Shown: positions 15,145 through 24,913, counted from the stretch's first letter. The stretch is 43,581 nucleotides of DNA from Naasia sp. (GCF_025465545.1 NZ_JAODMK010000052.1:1-43581); one strand, 5' to 3'. The notes: a model not told the origin generated them from the letters alone. Made by a program: numbers and translations.

Positions 15145-16881
15145 GTGGCAAAGTCGACGAGCCCTGTCCGCAAGGCCTGGCGCTCCCTCGCCGGCCTGGC
15201 GGCGATCATCGTCGTCCTCGTGGGCCTCAACCTGTTCGGGGCGCTGTTCGGCGGAGCCGGCTGGACCCCGAAGCTGGCGCTCGACCTCGAGGGCGGCACG
15301 CAGATCATCCTGCAGCCCGTCGTCGAGGGCGGCAAGCAGGTCCAGCAGGAGCAGCTCGACCAGGCGGTGTCGATCATCCGCCAGCGCATCGATGCGGCGG
15401 GCGTCTCCGAGTCGGAGATCAACACGCAGGGCGGGCAGAACGTCGTCGTGTCGATCCCGGGCCAGCCGGACGAGGAGACCCTCCAGCGCATCGAGGCCTC
15501 GGCCAAGCTGGAGTTCCGGCCCGTGCTCGTCGCGGGCACCCCGTCGACCGACAGCATCGGCGGCGCCACGCCCACCCCGACGCCCACGCCCACTGCGGAC
15601 CCGACGCCCGCCCCGTCTCCCACCGACGCGAGCGACCTCGCGCAGATCACCCCCGAGCTGCAGGCCGAGTACGACGCGTTCAACTGCTCCGACATCGACC
15701 CGAGCACGGTGGCTCCGGCGGACGAGCCTCTCGTGACCTGCGAGGTGGACTCCTCGGTCAAGTACATCCTCGGTCCCGTCGAGGTGAGCGGCGAGGACGT
15801 GAGCAACGCGACCAGTGGGCTGCAGACCACCCAGACGGGCGGCACCACCGGCCAGTGGGTCGTCAACCTCTCCTTCAACTCCAAGGGCGCGGAGGCGTTC
15901 GCGAAGGTGACCACACGCCTGACCGGCATGGCGGCGCCTCAGAACCAGTTCGGCATCGTGCTCGACGAGCGAGTCATCTCCGCTCCGCGCTCGCTCGCGG
16001 TGATCACCGACGGCAACGCGGCCATCTCGGGCAACTTCACCCAGGAGAGCGCCAAGGGGCTGGCCGACCAGCTCAAGTACGGCGCCCTGCCGATCAGCTT
16101 CCAGGTGCAGTCCTCCGATGTGATCTCGGCCACCCTGGGGTCGGAGCAGCTGCGCAGCGGCCTCATCGCCGGTCTCATCGGCCTGATCCTGGTGGTGCTC
16201 TACTCGCTCGTCCAGTACCGGGCACTCGGCCTGGTGACGGTCGCGTCGCTGGTCGTCGCCGCGGTGCTCACCTACCTGATCGTCACCCTGCTGTCCTGGC
16301 AGGAGGGCTACCGCCTCTCCCTCGCCGGTGTCGCCGGCCTGATCGTGGCCATCGGCATCACGGCCGACTCGTTCATCGTCTACTTCGAGCGCATCCGCGA
16401 TGAGCTCCGTGACGGCAGAGGCCTTCCTGGCGCGGTGGAGGCGGGCTGGAAGCGGGCCTGGCGCACCGTCGTGGTCTCCGACACGGTCAACTTCCTCGCC
16501 GCCGTCGTGCTCTTCGTGCTCGCCGTCGGCAACGTCCGCGGCTTCGCGCTGACCCTCGGGCTCACGACCCTCGTCGACCTCGTCGTCGTGTCGCTGTTCA
16601 CCCACCCGACGCTCCAGCTGCTCGCCAACCTCCGATTCTTCGGGGAGGGCCACCGCGCCTCGGGGCTCGACCCCCGGGCGCTCGGCGCCGTCTACCGCGG
16701 GCGCGCGCAGTTCCGTCCGCCGGTGGCCGCCGTCGGCCGGCTGGCCGCGAGCCGCGGCGAGGCCGCTCGCCGGCAGACCATCGCGGAGCGCAAGGCCGCC
16801 GAGCTCTCGGGCTCGCAGCCTCCGCCTCCCGCGGACGGCCCATCGACGGCCGCACCGAGCGGAAAGGGCAGGAAGTCCTGA
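15145..16881 (+). CDS. secD: protein translocase subunit SecD
   Basis: 578 aa. The first membrane helix (residues about 14-36) leads to the large external P1 domain, which starts LALDLEGGTQIILQP, the conserved D1/D2 motif. A Thr-Pro-rich linker (residues about 143-160) is inserted in P1, as in other actinobacteria. Five more helices form the C-terminal half, with AGLIVAIGITADSFIVYFER, the RND-type proton-relay segment. It uses the proton gradient to pull exported proteins across the membrane. GTG 15145 is the start, and the stop overlaps secF by 1 nt. Confidence 0.97.
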   Translation: MAKSTSPVRKAWRSLAGLAAIIVVLVGLNLFGALFGGAGWTPKLALDLEGGTQIILQPVVEGGKQVQQEQLDQAVSIIRQRIDAAGVSESEINTQGGQNVVVSIPGQPDEETLQRIEASAKLEFRPVLVAGTPSTDSIGGATPTPTPTPTADPTPAPSPTDASDLAQITPELQAEYDAFNCSDIDPSTVAPADEPLVTCEVDSSVKYILGPVEVSGEDVSNATSGLQTTQTGGTTGQWVVNLSFNSKGAEAFAKVTTRLTGMAAPQNQFGIVLDERVISAPRSLAVITDGNAAISGNFTQESAKGLADQLKYGALPISFQVQSSDVISATLGSEQLRSGLIAGLIGLILVVLYSLVQYRALGLVTVASLVVAAVLTYLIVTLLSWQEGYRLSLAGVAGLIVAIGITADSFIVYFERIRDELRDGRGLPGAVEAGWKRAWRTVVVSDTVNFLAAVVLFVLAVGNVRGFALTLGLTTLVDLVVVSLFTHPTLQLLANLRFFGEGHRASGLDPRALGAVYRGRAQFRPPVAAVGRLAASRGEAARRQTIAERKAAELSGSQPPPPADGPSTAAPSGKGRKS

Positions 16882-17867
16882 TGGCGAGCTTCTCCCAGTT
16901 CGGCAACGACCTCTACACCGGGGCCCGATCGATCGACTTCGTCCGCCGCAGGCGGATCTGGTTCCTCGCCTCGGCGATCGCCGTGATCCTGGCGATCGCG
17001 GTGCCCTTCCTCCGCGGCGGCTACCAGTTCGGCATCGAGTTCACCGGCGGCTCGGAGTTCCAGGTGTCCGGCCTCGCCTCGCCTGACCAGAGCATCGCCG
17101 AGGACGCGGTGGCGAGCGTCGTGCCCGACATCGCCCCCCGCGTCTCCACCGTCGGCGGCAGCGGCATCCGGGTGCAGACCGATCAGCTCGCGGACCAGGA
17201 GAGCACCCAGGTGCGCCTCGCTCTGGCGGACGCCTACTCCGTGCCGCTGAACGACGTCACCGAGTCCTTCATCGGGCCGTCCTGGGGTGCGGACATCACG
17301 TCGCAGGCCCTCCGGGCACTCCTGGTCTTCCTGCTCCTCGCCGGGGTGGTCATGGCCATCTACTTCCGGACCTGGAAGATGGCGCTCGCCGCCATGGTGG
17401 CGCTGCTGCACGACCTCGTCATCACGGCGGGGGTCTACGGCATCGTCGGCTTCGAGGTGACGCCGGCGGCGGTGATCGGGTTCCTCACGATCCTCGGCTA
17501 CTCCCTGTACGACACCGTCGTGGTGTTCGACAAGATCCGCGAGAACACCCAGGGCGGCGAGGCCGTCTCCAGCCGCACCTTCGGCGAGTCCGTGAACCTG
17601 GCGGTCAACCAGACCCTGGTGCGCTCCATCAACACCTCGGTCGTGGCGATCCTGCCGGTCGGGGCGATCCTCTTCATCGGAGCGTTCGTGCTCGGCGCGG
17701 GAACGCTGCGCGACATCGCACTCGCGCTCTTCATCGGGATCCTGGTCGGCACCTACTCGACGATCTTCGTGGCGGCGCCGCTCTACGTGTCGCTGCGGGA
17801 GCGGGAGTCGTCCATCCGCACGCAGTCGAAGCGCACCCTGGAGCTGCGGGCCAAGGGTGCCGCCTGA
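16881..17867 (+). CDS. secF: protein translocase subunit SecF
   Basis: 328 aa, the partner of SecD. Helix one (IWFLASAIAVILAIAVPFL) is followed by the hallmark YQFGIEFTGGSEFQV. The C-terminal helices include VIGFLTILGYSLYDTVVVFD with the conserved Asp residues and NQTLVRSINTSVVAILPVGA. ATG 16881 overlaps the secD stop by one base. A hairpin follows the stop. Confidence 0.97.
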   Translation: MASFSQFGNDLYTGARSIDFVRRRRIWFLASAIAVILAIAVPFLRGGYQFGIEFTGGSEFQVSGLASPDQSIAEDAVASVVPDIAPRVSTVGGSGIRVQTDQLADQESTQVRLALADAYSVPLNDVTESFIGPSWGADITSQALRALLVFLLLAGVVMAIYFRTWKMALAAMVALLHDLVITAGVYGIVGFEVTPAAVIGFLTILGYSLYDTVVVFDKIRENTQGGEAVSSRTFGESVNLAVNQTLVRSINTSVVAILPVGAILFIGAFVLGAGTLRDIALALFIGILVGTYSTIFVAAPLYVSLRERESSIRTQSKRTLELRAKGAA

Positions 17868-17884
17868 TCCCGCCGGCTCGTTCG

Positions 17885-17905
17885 CCCTCGGCTGAGGGCC
17901 GAGGG
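17885..17905 (+). terminator. terminator-like hairpin after secF
   Basis: CCCTCGGC (17885-17892), a 5-nt loop, then GCCGAGGG (17898-17905), an 8-bp perfect stem 18 nt after the secF stop. There is no T-run. Confidence 0.5.
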
Positions 17906-17924
17906 GAAGGCGGAGGCGCGATGC

Positions 17925-17930
17925 TAGCGT
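17925..17930 (+). promoter_or_regulatory. possible -10 of rel
   Basis: TAGCGT about 22 nt before ATG 17953, right after the secF hairpin. A strong GGAGGGAGG Shine-Dalgarno region follows. Confidence 0.35.
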
Positions 17931-17952
17931 TGTTCCCGGCGGAGGGAGGCGC

Positions 17953-20202
17953 ATGACGGAGACCACGACGTCCACCTCGCTGCGCCGCCTGGTGCCCCGC
18001 ATCTTCTCCCGGGCGCAGCCGACCGGCGCGCTGGAGATGCTGCTCCGCACCGTCAGGACGCATCACCCCAAGGCGGACATCGCCGCCATCGAGCGCGGCT
18101 ATGCCGCGGCCGAGAAGGCGCACGCGGGGCAGAAGCGGGACAGCGGCGAGCCATACATCACCCATCCGCTCGCGGTGGCGCAGATCCTCGCGGACCTCGG
18201 CATGGGGCCGAAGACGATCATCGCCGCCCTGCTGCACGACACCGTCGAGGACACCGGCTACACCCTGGACCAGATGCGGGCCGAGTTCGGCGACGAGGTC
18301 GCCATGCTCGTCGACGGGGTCACCAAGCTCGACAAGCTCAAGTACGGCGACAGCGCGCAGGCCGAGACCGTGCGCAAGATGGTCGTCGCCATGTCGAAGG
18401 ACGTGCGCGTCCTCGTCATCAAGCTCGCCGACCGCCTGCACAACGCGCGCACCTGGGGCTTCGTCTCCGCCGAGCGCGCCTCGCGCAAGGCGCGGGAGAC
18501 GCTGGAGATCTACGCGCCCCTCGCTCACCGGCTCGGCATCCAGGCCATCAAGCTGGAGCTCGAGGACCTCTCGTTCGCCGTGCTCTACCCCAAGCTCTAC
18601 GCCGAGATCGAGAGCCTGGTGCGCCAGCGCACCCCGCAGCGCGAGGGGTTCGTGCAGGAGGTCATCGACTCGGTGGTCGAGGACCTGCGGGCGGCGAAGA
18701 TCAAGGGCACCGTCGCGGGACGGCCCAAGCAGTACTACTCGATCTACCAGAAGATGGTGGTGCGGGGCCGCGAATTCGACGAGATCTACGACCTCGTCGG
18801 CATCCGCGTGCTCGTCGACTCCCTCCGCGACTGCTACGCCGTCCTCGGCGCGATCCACGCCCGCTGGACGCCGGTGCCCGGACGGTTCAAGGACTACATC
18901 GCCACACCCAAGTTCAATCTCTACCAGTCGCTGCACACCTCGGTCATCGGCCCGAACGGCCGCCCGATCGAGATCCAGATCCGCACGTTCGAGATGCACC
19001 AGCGCGCGGAGTTCGGCGTCGCAGCGCACTGGAAGTACAAGGAGCGGGTCAACGGCCAGCGGGGCGGCCTCAAGACCTCGGCCGCCGACACCGACATGGC
19101 GTGGCTCGCGCACATCTCCGACTGGCAGGCGGAGACCGCCGATCCCGCCGAGTTCCTCGACTCCCTGCGCTTCGAGATCGGCGCGAAGGAGGTCTACGTC
19201 TTCACCCCGAAGGGGAAGGTGATCGGGCTCCCCGCGGGCGCAACGCCGGTGGACTTCGCCTACGCGGTGCACACCGACGTGGGCCACCGGACCATGGGCG
19301 CGAAGGTCAACGGGCGGCTGGTCCCCCTCGAGAGCGAGTTGACGAGCGGCGACGTGGTCGAGGTCTTCACCTCGAAGAATCCCGACTCGGGCCCCAGCCA
19401 GGACTGGCTCGCCTTCGTCAAGAGCCCCCGGGCACGCAACAAGATCCGGCAGTGGTTCACCAAGGAGCGCCGCGAAGAGGCCATCGAGCAGGGCAAGGAC
19501 GCGATCGGCCGCGCCATGCGCAAGCAGAACCTGCCCCTGCAGCGGCTGATGAACCAGGACGTGCTCGTCGAGGTCGCGGCGCAGATGCGCTACGACGACG
19601 TCGCGTCGCTGTACGCGGCTCTCGGCGAGGGCCACGTGTCCAGCCAGTCCGTGATCGAGAAGGTGCTCGCGCACGTGCAGGGCGCGCAGGAGACCGACGA
19701 GGAGGAGGAGGTCTCCTTTCCGAGCGGCCGCTCGTCCCGCCGGCGCGGCAGCGACTCGGGGGTCCAGGTGCGCGGCGCGCCCGACATCCTCGTCAAGCTC
19801 GCGAAGTGCTGCACGCCGGTTCCCGGCGACGACATCATGGGCTTCATCACCCGCGGCTCCGGTGTGTCGGTGCATCGCACCGACTGCACCAACGTGCAGG
19901 AGCTCAACACCCAGCCCGAGCGGCTGGTTGAGGTGGAGTGGGCGCCGTCGTCGAAGAGCGTGTTCCTGGTGCAGATCCAGGTGGAGGCCCTCGACCGGTC
20001 CGGCCTGCTCTCCGACGTGACCCGGGTGCTCAGTGAGCATCACGTGAACATCCTGTCCGCAACGGTGTCCACCTCGAGCGACCGGCTCGCCATCAGCCGG
20101 TTCGTCTTCGAGATGGGCGACACCACCCACCTCGATCGCGTGCTCAACGCCGTGCGGCGCATCGATGCGGTCTACGACGTGTACCGGGTCAGCGCGGGCT
20201 GA
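17953..20202 (+). CDS. relA: bifunctional (p)ppGpp synthetase/hydrolase Rel
   Basis: 749 aa, the long RSH type. The N-terminal HD hydrolase has HPLAVAQ (His71) and LLHDTVEDT (His95-Asp96). The synthetase domain carries [30 protein letters not shown] and EIQIRT; the RFKD motif fits the RxKD class of bifunctional enzymes. A TGS domain begins near [15 protein letters not shown] zinc-finger-like segment ([11 protein letters not shown]) is followed by the C-terminal ACT domain ([18 protein letters not shown]). It makes and degrades the stringent-response alarmone. The 3' end overlaps the convergent minus-strand gene by 14 nt. Confidence 0.97.
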   Translation: MTETTTSTSLRRLVPRIFSRAQPTGALEMLLRTVRTHHPKADIAAIERGYAAAEKAHAGQKRDSGEPYITHPLAVAQILADLGMGPKTIIAALLHDTVEDTGYTLDQMRAEFGDEVAMLVDGVTKLDKLKYGDSAQAETVRKMVVAMSKDVRVLVIKLADRLHNARTWGFVSAERASRKARETLEIYAPLAHRLGIQAIKLELEDLSFAVLYPKLYAEIESLVRQRTPQREGFVQEVIDSVVEDLRAAKIKGTVAGRPKQYYSIYQKMVVRGREFDEIYDLVGIRVLVDSLRDCYAVLGAIHARWTPVPGRFKDYIATPKFNLYQSLHTSVIGPNGRPIEIQIRTFEMHQRAEFGVAAHWKYKERVNGQRGGLKTSAADTDMAWLAHISDWQAETADPAEFLDSLRFEIGAKEVYVFTPKGKVIGLPAGATPVDFAYAVHTDVGHRTMGAKVNGRLVPLESELTSGDVVEVFTSKNPDSGPSQDWLAFVKSPRARNKIRQWFTKERREEAIEQGKDAIGRAMRKQNLPLQRLMNQDVLVEVAAQMRYDDVASLYAALGEGHVSSQSVIEKVLAHVQGAQETDEEEEVSFPSGRSSRRRGSDSGVQVRGAPDILVKLAKCCTPVPGDDIMGFITRGSGVSVHRTDCTNVQELNTQPERLVEVEWAPSSKSVFLVQIQVEALDRSGLLSDVTRVLSEHHVNILSATVSTSSDRLAISRFVFEMGDTTHLDRVLNAVRRIDAVYDVYRVSAG

Positions 20203-20728
20203 GCTCGCACAGCCTCGCTCGGGATCGCGCCGCGTGTCCGGCGAAGCGCCGCTCGCCGAGCAGCGCCTCCAGGCCCGCGATCGGGCAGTCTCGGCGCTGC
20301 AGGAGCCTTCCGACGATGGCGGCGGTCGCGGCGTCGTAGCCGGCGCCGCGCAGCAGGTCCAGTGCGGTCCGCAGCGCCGTTGTGAGGCGCAGGCCGGCGA
20401 GCACGCGGGTGTCGCCGTCCTGCAGCCGCACCTCACGCACATCGAGGACCGGGTCGCGTGCGGCGGCCCGCGCCGTGACCGGCACACAGGTCTGCGGCGT
20501 GCTGGGCGCGGCGTCCGACCCGCCCAGCACCCACGCGGCGCTCCGCCGGTCGGCGATCAGGCGCGGATCGAGCACCGCGGCCAGCGACGCCGCCCTGGCG
20601 GCATCGGTCTCGGGCAGGTCGACCGGCACCCAGGCGGGCCCGACGGCGTACAGCTCGCCAGCAAGGCGGAGCGCGGCGAGCTCGGTCGAGGGAAAGTGAG
20701 CGGAACTGAGGACATCGGGAAGGCGCAC
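20189..20728 (-). CDS. AbiEi-antitoxin-like protein, no partner seen
   Basis: 179 aa from GTG 20728. The N-terminal half ([48 protein letters not shown]) and the middle segment [15 protein letters not shown] resemble proteins often annotated as type IV AbiEi-family antitoxins or their transcription-regulator relatives. No AbiEii-type nucleotidyltransferase toxin lies beside it, so a toxin-antitoxin role is not supported here. Its last 14 nt overlap the end of rel on the opposite strand. There is no Shine-Dalgarno; a weak CATCCT hexamer lies 6 nt before the GTG. It follows the DUF349 gene after an 86-bp gap. Confidence 0.65.
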   Translation of the reverse strand: MRLPDVLSSAHFPSTELAALRLAGELYAVGPAWVPVDLPETDAARAASLAAVLDPRLIADRRSAAWVLGGSDAAPSTPQTCVPVTARAAARDPVLDVREVRLQDGDTRVLAGLRLTTALRTALDLLRGAGYDAATAAIVGRLLQRRDCPIAGLEALLGERRFAGHAARSRARLCELSPR

Positions 20729-20814
20729 CGGGACAGGATGGCCCCGCTGGCCGGGCGCCGACCGGCGGCCGGGGCGCCTGTGCAGAACCCCTGGCCTGGA
20801 CGGCCGCGGGAGGG

Positions 20815-22047
20815 TCAGCTGTTCAGCGCGTCCAGCCAGATGCGGCGCGCGGCCAGCGCGTCCTCCGCGTCCTTGATCTTCCTCGCGTCGCCCGCCGCCT
20901 TCGCCTCGGCCAGCTCCGACTCGAGCTTCTCGATCGCGGAGTGCAGCTGAGCGGCGAGGCCCTCGGAGCGCGCCTTGGTCTCGGGGTTGTTGCGGCGCCA
21001 GTGCTCGTCCTCGAGGGACTTGACGGCGGTCTCGATGCGGCGCAGGCGCTCGCTCAGCGGCTTGACGTCGTCGCGCGGCACCTTGCCGAGCGCGTCCCAG
21101 CGGCGCTGGATGTCGGCGAGCCGGTCGCGGGCCACCTTCACGTCCTTCTCGCGAAGCAGCGGCTCAGCTTCGTCGAGGAGCGCGCGCTTGGCGAGCAGGT
21201 TGGCGCTGAACTCCTCGTTCTCGCGCGCGTCCACCTCGGCCTTCGCCGCGTAGAGCGCGTCGCCCGCCGCCTTGAAGCGGGCCCAGAGCGCGTCGTCCTG
21301 GCGCTTGCCGGCGCGGCCTGCCGCCTTCCACTCGTCGAGGAGCGTGCGGTAGGCGGGGATGCCCGACACGCCCTGCGGCGCGAGCGCCTCTGCCCGGTCG
21401 ACCAGCTCCTGCTTGCGGCGGCGGACATCGCGCTGGGCGGCGTCCTGCTCGGCGAAGAACGCGCGGCGGTGGTGCTCCACCGTGCTGCGCGCCGTGCGGA
21501 AGCGCTTCCACAGGTCGTCGGCGACGCCCTTGGGCACCCGCGGACCCTCCTGCTGCTGCGTCTGCCACCGGGCGAAGAGCTCGTCGAGACGCGTCGTCGC
21601 CTGCTTCCACTGCGTGCTGGCAGGGTCGCCTGCCGCGATCTTCTCGGCCTCGGCCACCAGCTCCTCGCGCTCCGCGACGGCCTTGTCCACCTCGGCCTTG
21701 TTCTCGGCGGACTGCTTCTGGGTGAGCTCCGCGACGCTGCCGCTCAGCACGGCGAGCCGGTCGAGGAGCGACTGGAGGTCGCCGACCGCATTGGCCTCGC
21801 GGACCGTGCCATCGAGCTTGCGGACCGCCTTGGCGATGTCGGCGGCCGGCGCGCCCCGGCGCGAGCGCTGCTCGAGCAGCCCCACCTGTCCGGCGAGGTC
21901 GAGGAACTTGCGCTCGTAGTAGGCGAGCGCCTCCTCGGGCGTCGCGTCGGGATACTGGCCGACGAGGCGCTCGGTCTCGCCGTGGCGAACGTAGACGCTG
22001 CCGTCCTCGTCGACGCGCCCCCAGGAGGCGGAATCTGTGGCGGTCAC
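20815..22047 (-). CDS. DUF349 domain-containing coiled-coil protein
   Basis: 410 aa from GTG 22047, chosen because GAAGGA lies six nt upstream. After an N-terminal segment (WGRVDEDGSVYVRHGETERL) the protein is almost entirely helical, with repeated DUF349 units recognisable by the pattern of W, K, F and R residues (ATTRLDELFARWQ, VADDLWKRFRTARS, YRTLLDEWKAAGRA, DDALWARFKAAGD, LADIQRRWDALG). DUF349 proteins are soluble and widespread in actinobacteria; their role is unknown. It probably forms an elongated coiled-coil or three-helix-bundle array. Confidence 0.92.
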   Translation of the reverse strand: MTATDSASWGRVDEDGSVYVRHGETERLVGQYPDATPEEALAYYERKFLDLAGQVGLLEQRSRRGAPAADIAKAVRKLDGTVREANAVGDLQSLLDRLAVLSGSVAELTQKQSAENKAEVDKAVAEREELVAEAEKIAAGDPASTQWKQATTRLDELFARWQTQQQEGPRVPKGVADDLWKRFRTARSTVEHHRRAFFAEQDAAQRDVRRRKQELVDRAEALAPQGVSGIPAYRTLLDEWKAAGRAGKRQDDALWARFKAAGDALYAAKAEVDARENEEFSANLLAKRALLDEAEPLLREKDVKVARDRLADIQRRWDALGKVPRDDVKPLSERLRRIETAVKSLEDEHWRRNNPETKARSEGLAAQLHSAIEKLESELAEAKAAGDARKIKDAEDALAARRIWLDALNS

Positions 22048-22101
22048 GCGGGATCCTTCGGAAGACTGAGGCGTTGATGGCACGCCGAAGGCGGCCTGAT
22101 C

Positions 22102-22107
22102 AGCCTA
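22102..22107 (-). promoter_or_regulatory. putative -10 of the DUF349 gene
   Basis: Minus strand TAGGCT, about 55 nt before GTG 22047. The 124-bp spacer to the upstream minus-strand gene holds nothing else recognisable. Confidence 0.4.
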
Positions 22108-22171
22108 TTGCACTCGCTTCGGACGCTCAGGGTGAGTTACCGGACTGTGACGAGGCGCCCGCCGCGTCGCG

Positions 22172-22468
22172 TCACCCGGTGGCGGACGGCGTGGGGGACG
22201 GGGTCGTGGCCGGGCTCGGGCTGGCTGCTGGGGTGGCGGAGGCGCTCGGCGTCGGCGCGGGGACGGGCGTGCCCGGACCCGCGGTGAAGTAGAGGACCTG
22301 CGCCACCGTGGCGAGGGCGACCACGACGAGGCCTGCGACCGCGGCGACGACGTTGTCGCGCCGGCGCCGGGCGCCCTGCTCGCGGTGCACCGTCTGGCGC
22401 GCGTGATACTCCCGCAGACGCTGCCGCTGCTCACGCTCCTCGGGGGTTCCCCGCCTGCTCGCTGCCAC
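22172..22468 (-). CDS. small single-pass membrane protein with Pro/Ser/Thr tail
   Basis: 98 aa from GTG 22468; GAAGGA lies nine nt upstream on the minus strand. The N-terminal 40 residues are highly charged and Arg-rich ([16 protein letters not shown]), pointing to a cytoplasmic start. One membrane helix follows ([20 protein letters not shown]), then an external low-complexity tail of Pro, Ser, Thr and Ala. Such proteins are common next to rarA and the DUF349 gene in actinobacteria, with unknown function. It is transcribed divergently from rarA. Confidence 0.7.
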   Translation of the reverse strand: MAASRRGTPEEREQRQRLREYHARQTVHREQGARRRRDNVVAAVAGLVVVALATVAQVLYFTAGPGTPVPAPTPSASATPAASPSPATTPSPTPSATG

Positions 22469-22502
22469 TGCCCCCGGTCCTTCCGCTCCGCTGTGCCGGT
22501 CC

Positions 22503-22508
22503 AGCATA
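22503..22508 (-). promoter_or_regulatory. putative -10 of the 98-aa gene
   Basis: Minus strand TATGCT, giving a leader of about 28 nt. It lies in the 100-bp divergent spacer shared with rarA. Confidence 0.4.
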
Positions 22509-22555
22509 GGGCGGCACCGTCGGCGGATCCGGGAGGCGCCGTCGGCGGTGCCGCC

Positions 22556-22561
22556 TAGCAT
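22556..22561 (+). promoter_or_regulatory. putative leaderless promoter of rarA
   Basis: TAGCAT followed by 7 nt and then GTG 22569; no Shine-Dalgarno is visible. Confidence 0.4.
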
Positions 22562-22568
22562 TGACCGC

Positions 22569-24050
22569 GTGAACAGCCAGCCCGGCCTGCGCACGGGCTC
22601 CACGCCCCTCGCGGTGCGCATGCGCCCTCGTAGCCTCGACGAGGTCGCGGGTCAGCGCCACCTGCTCGGGCGCGGATCGCCGCTCGTCGCCCTGGCGAGC
22701 GACCGGACGGGGGAGCGGGGCGGCTCCTCGGTGATCCTCTGGGGGCCGCCGGGCACCGGCAAGACCACGCTCGCCCAGGCCATCGCGCACTCCTCGGGGC
22801 GGCGATTCGTGGAGCTCTCCGCGGTGTCCGCGGGCGTCAAGGACGTGCGGCAGGTGATGGAGGAGGCGAGGTCCCAGCGGGACCTGTACGGGGTCTCCAC
22901 CGTGCTGTTCCTCGACGAGATCCACCGCTTCACCAAGGCCCAGCAGGACGCTCTGCTGCCGGGGGTGGAGAACGGCTGGGTCATCCTCGTCGCCGCCACC
23001 ACCGAGAACCCGTCCTTCTCGGTGATCTCGCCGCTGATGTCACGCTCCCTCCTGCTGACCCTGGAGACCCTCTCCGACGAGGACCTCGGGATCCTCGTCG
23101 ACCGCGCGGTCAGCGACCCTCGCGGCCTGGACGGCCGCGTGGTGCTGGAGCCCGACGCGAGGGCCGCCCTGATCCGCCTCGCCTCGGGCGATGCCCGCCG
23201 GGCGCTGACGGCGCTGGAGGCCTCGGCGGTCTCGGCAGCATCGGTTCGGAACGAGGCCGCCGAGGCCGCCGAGGGCGCCGCCGAGCGGCGCCCCGGGCGC
23301 GCAGCCGAGGACGACGAGGACGACGAGGACGACGACGGTGACGATGAGGAGGGCGCCGGGGCGGACGAGTCCGCCGAGGGGAACGAGCCGGCCGCCGGGG
23401 CCCTCCCCATCATCACGGCCGACCTCGTGGCTCGAGCGGTGGATCGCGCCCTGCTGCGCTACGACCGGCAGGGCGACGAGCACTACGACGTGATCAGCGC
23501 CTTCATCAAGTCCGTTCGCGGCTCCGACGCCGACGCCGCCATCCACTACCTGGCGCGCATGATCGAGGCAGGCGAGGACCCCCGCTTCATCGCCCGGCGC
23601 ATCCTCGTGTCCGCGGCCGAGGACATCGGCATGGCCGATCCGCAGGCGCTCGTGATCGCCGTGGCGGCGGCCGACGCGGTGCAGTTCCTCGGCATGCCGG
23701 AGGGGCGCATCCCGCTCGCCGAGGCGGTCGTCTATCTCGCGACCGCGCCCAAGTCGAACGCCTCCTACCTCGCCATCGATCGCGCCATCGCCGACGTGCG
23801 CGCCGGCAAGATCGGCCGGGTGCCCAAGCACCTCCGCGACGCGCACTATCCCGGGGCCCGCAAGCTGGGGCACGGCAAGGGGTACCGCTACGCCCACGAC
23901 TACGAGCACGGTGTCGCGCCCCAGCAGTACCCGCCCGACGAGCTGAAGGACGCGGTCTACTACGAGCCGACCGGCAACGGCTTCGAGCGCGATGTGACGG
24001 CCCGCCTGGAGCGGCTGCGACGGATCATCCGGGGTGAGCCGGGGACGTAG
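22569..24050 (+). CDS. rarA: replication-associated recombination protein A (RarA/MgsA)
   Basis: 493-aa AAA+ ATPase related to clamp loaders and RuvB that acts at stalled replication forks. Walker A is GPPGTGKTT (residues about 59-67), Walker B LDEIHRF (about 115-121) and sensor 1 GDARRAL. The C-terminal tetramerisation region is well conserved ([54 protein letters not shown]). Between the lid region and the C-terminal part, residues about 223-279, lies a low-complexity insert rich in Ala and Glu and then an acidic run ([15 protein letters not shown]) not seen in typical members. GTG 22569 is the start. Confidence 0.93.
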   Translation: MNSQPGLRTGSTPLAVRMRPRSLDEVAGQRHLLGRGSPLVALASDRTGERGGSSVILWGPPGTGKTTLAQAIAHSSGRRFVELSAVSAGVKDVRQVMEEARSQRDLYGVSTVLFLDEIHRFTKAQQDALLPGVENGWVILVAATTENPSFSVISPLMSRSLLLTLETLSDEDLGILVDRAVSDPRGLDGRVVLEPDARAALIRLASGDARRALTALEASAVSAASVRNEAAEAAEGAAERRPGRAAEDDEDDEDDDGDDEEGAGADESAEGNEPAAGALPIITADLVARAVDRALLRYDRQGDEHYDVISAFIKSVRGSDADAAIHYLARMIEAGEDPRFIARRILVSAAEDIGMADPQALVIAVAAADAVQFLGMPEGRIPLAEAVVYLATAPKSNASYLAIDRAIADVRAGKIGRVPKHLRDAHYPGARKLGHGKGYRYAHDYEHGVAPQQYPPDELKDAVYYEPTGNGFERDVTARLERLRRIIRGEPGT

Positions 24051-24070
24051 CAGCAGGGCCGCGCGGATGC

Positions 24071-24076
24071 TAAAGT
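24071..24076 (+). promoter_or_regulatory. putative -10 of rpsD
   Basis: TAAAGT, giving an unusually long leader of roughly 180 nt before the rpsD GTG. The same hexamer is used at 24905. Confidence 0.45.
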
Positions 24077-24131
24077 GTTCGAGGCCTTAGACCCGGATCG
24101 AAGCGAGCGGCTGCGCGACGAACCGGAAGAA

Positions 24132-24245
24132 GGAACCGTCGCCTGTAGCCGGCCGGTTCCGCGGCACGCCTCTCTTTCCCACGCAGGTCCGGCACCTCGA
24201 CGGCGTCCGGATCGTCTCCCATCTGTGCCGGCATTCTCGTGCCGG
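24132..24245 (+). promoter_or_regulatory. structured rpsD leader
   Basis: The leader contains two inverted repeats: GGAACCG (24132-24138) with CGGTTCC (24154-24160), and CCGGCA (24228-24233) with TGCCGG (24240-24245). The second lies just upstream of the GAAAGG that precedes the GTG. In other bacteria S4 represses its own mRNA through leader structures, so autoregulation is a reasonable guess here. Confidence 0.35.
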
Positions 24246-24264
24246 AATCCTCCGAAAGGCTTTC

Positions 24265-24894
24265 GTGTCCACCAAGTCACGCACCCGCAGCAAGACCCGC
24301 CTCTCGCGGGCCCTCGGCATCGCGCTCACCCCCAAGGCGGCGCGCTACCTCGAGAAGCGCCCGTACGCTCCCGGTGAGCACGGCCGCACCAAGCGCAAGA
24401 CGGACTCCGACTATGCCGTCCGCCTGCGCGAGAAGCAGCGCCTGAGGGCTCAGTACGGCATCCGCGAGGCGCAGCTGCGCATCGTCTTCAACGAGGCCCG
24501 CCGCACCGCCGGCCTCACCGGTGAGAACCTGGTCGAGCTGCTCGAACTCCGCCTCGACGCTCTTGTGCTGCGCTCGGGCTTCGCCCGGACCACGGCGCAG
24601 GCCCGCCAGATGATCGTGCACCGGCACATCATGGTGGACGGCCAGCTCGTCGACCGGCCCTCCTTCCGGGTCAAGCCGGGTCAGCTCATCCACGTGAAGC
24701 CCCGCAGCGAGTCGACCGAGATCTTCCAGGTCGCGGCCGCAGGCGGACACGTCGACGTGCTGCCCAAGGTGCCCGTCTACCTCGACGTGGAGATCGACAA
24801 GCTCCAGGCGCGCCTCATCCGCCGCCCGAAGCGCGCCGAGGTCCCTGTCACGGCCGAAGTCCAGCTCGTGGTCGAGTACTACGCAGCGCGCTGA
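24265..24894 (+). CDS. rpsD: 30S ribosomal protein S4
   Basis: 209-aa primary 16S rRNA-binding protein. The N-terminus carries SRTRSKTRLSRALGIALTPK and RPYAPGEHG, with no zinc-binding Cys cluster, the Cys-free form. The S4 RNA-binding domain contains ELLELRLDALVLRSGFARTT and ARQMIVHRHIMVDGQ. GTG 24265 is the start, with AAGG upstream. It lies between rarA and alaS, as in many actinobacteria, instead of in the alpha operon. Confidence 0.97.
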   Translation: MSTKSRTRSKTRLSRALGIALTPKAARYLEKRPYAPGEHGRTKRKTDSDYAVRLREKQRLRAQYGIREAQLRIVFNEARRTAGLTGENLVELLELRLDALVLRSGFARTTAQARQMIVHRHIMVDGQLVDRPSFRVKPGQLIHVKPRSESTEIFQVAAAGGHVDVLPKVPVYLDVEIDKLQARLIRRPKRAEVPVTAEVQLVVEYYAAR

Positions 24895-24904
24895 CGCCTC
24901 GCAC

Positions 24905-24910
24905 TAAAGT
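24905..24910 (+). promoter_or_regulatory. putative -10 of the DUF948 gene
   Basis: TAAAGT 10 nt after the rpsD stop. The expected start near 24917 would place the strong hairpin 24914-24945 at the very 5' end of the mRNA. Confidence 0.4.
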
Positions 24911-24913
24911 TGG

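Noticed and set aside
17731-20487. A 918-codon minus-strand open frame across rel
   Set aside because: Shadow of rel on the opposite strand; no domain signature in its translation.
20189-22047. Complete toxin-antitoxin or abortive-infection system around the AbiEi-like gene
   Set aside because: The neighbours are rel and a DUF349 protein; no AbiEii nucleotidyltransferase or other toxin is present.
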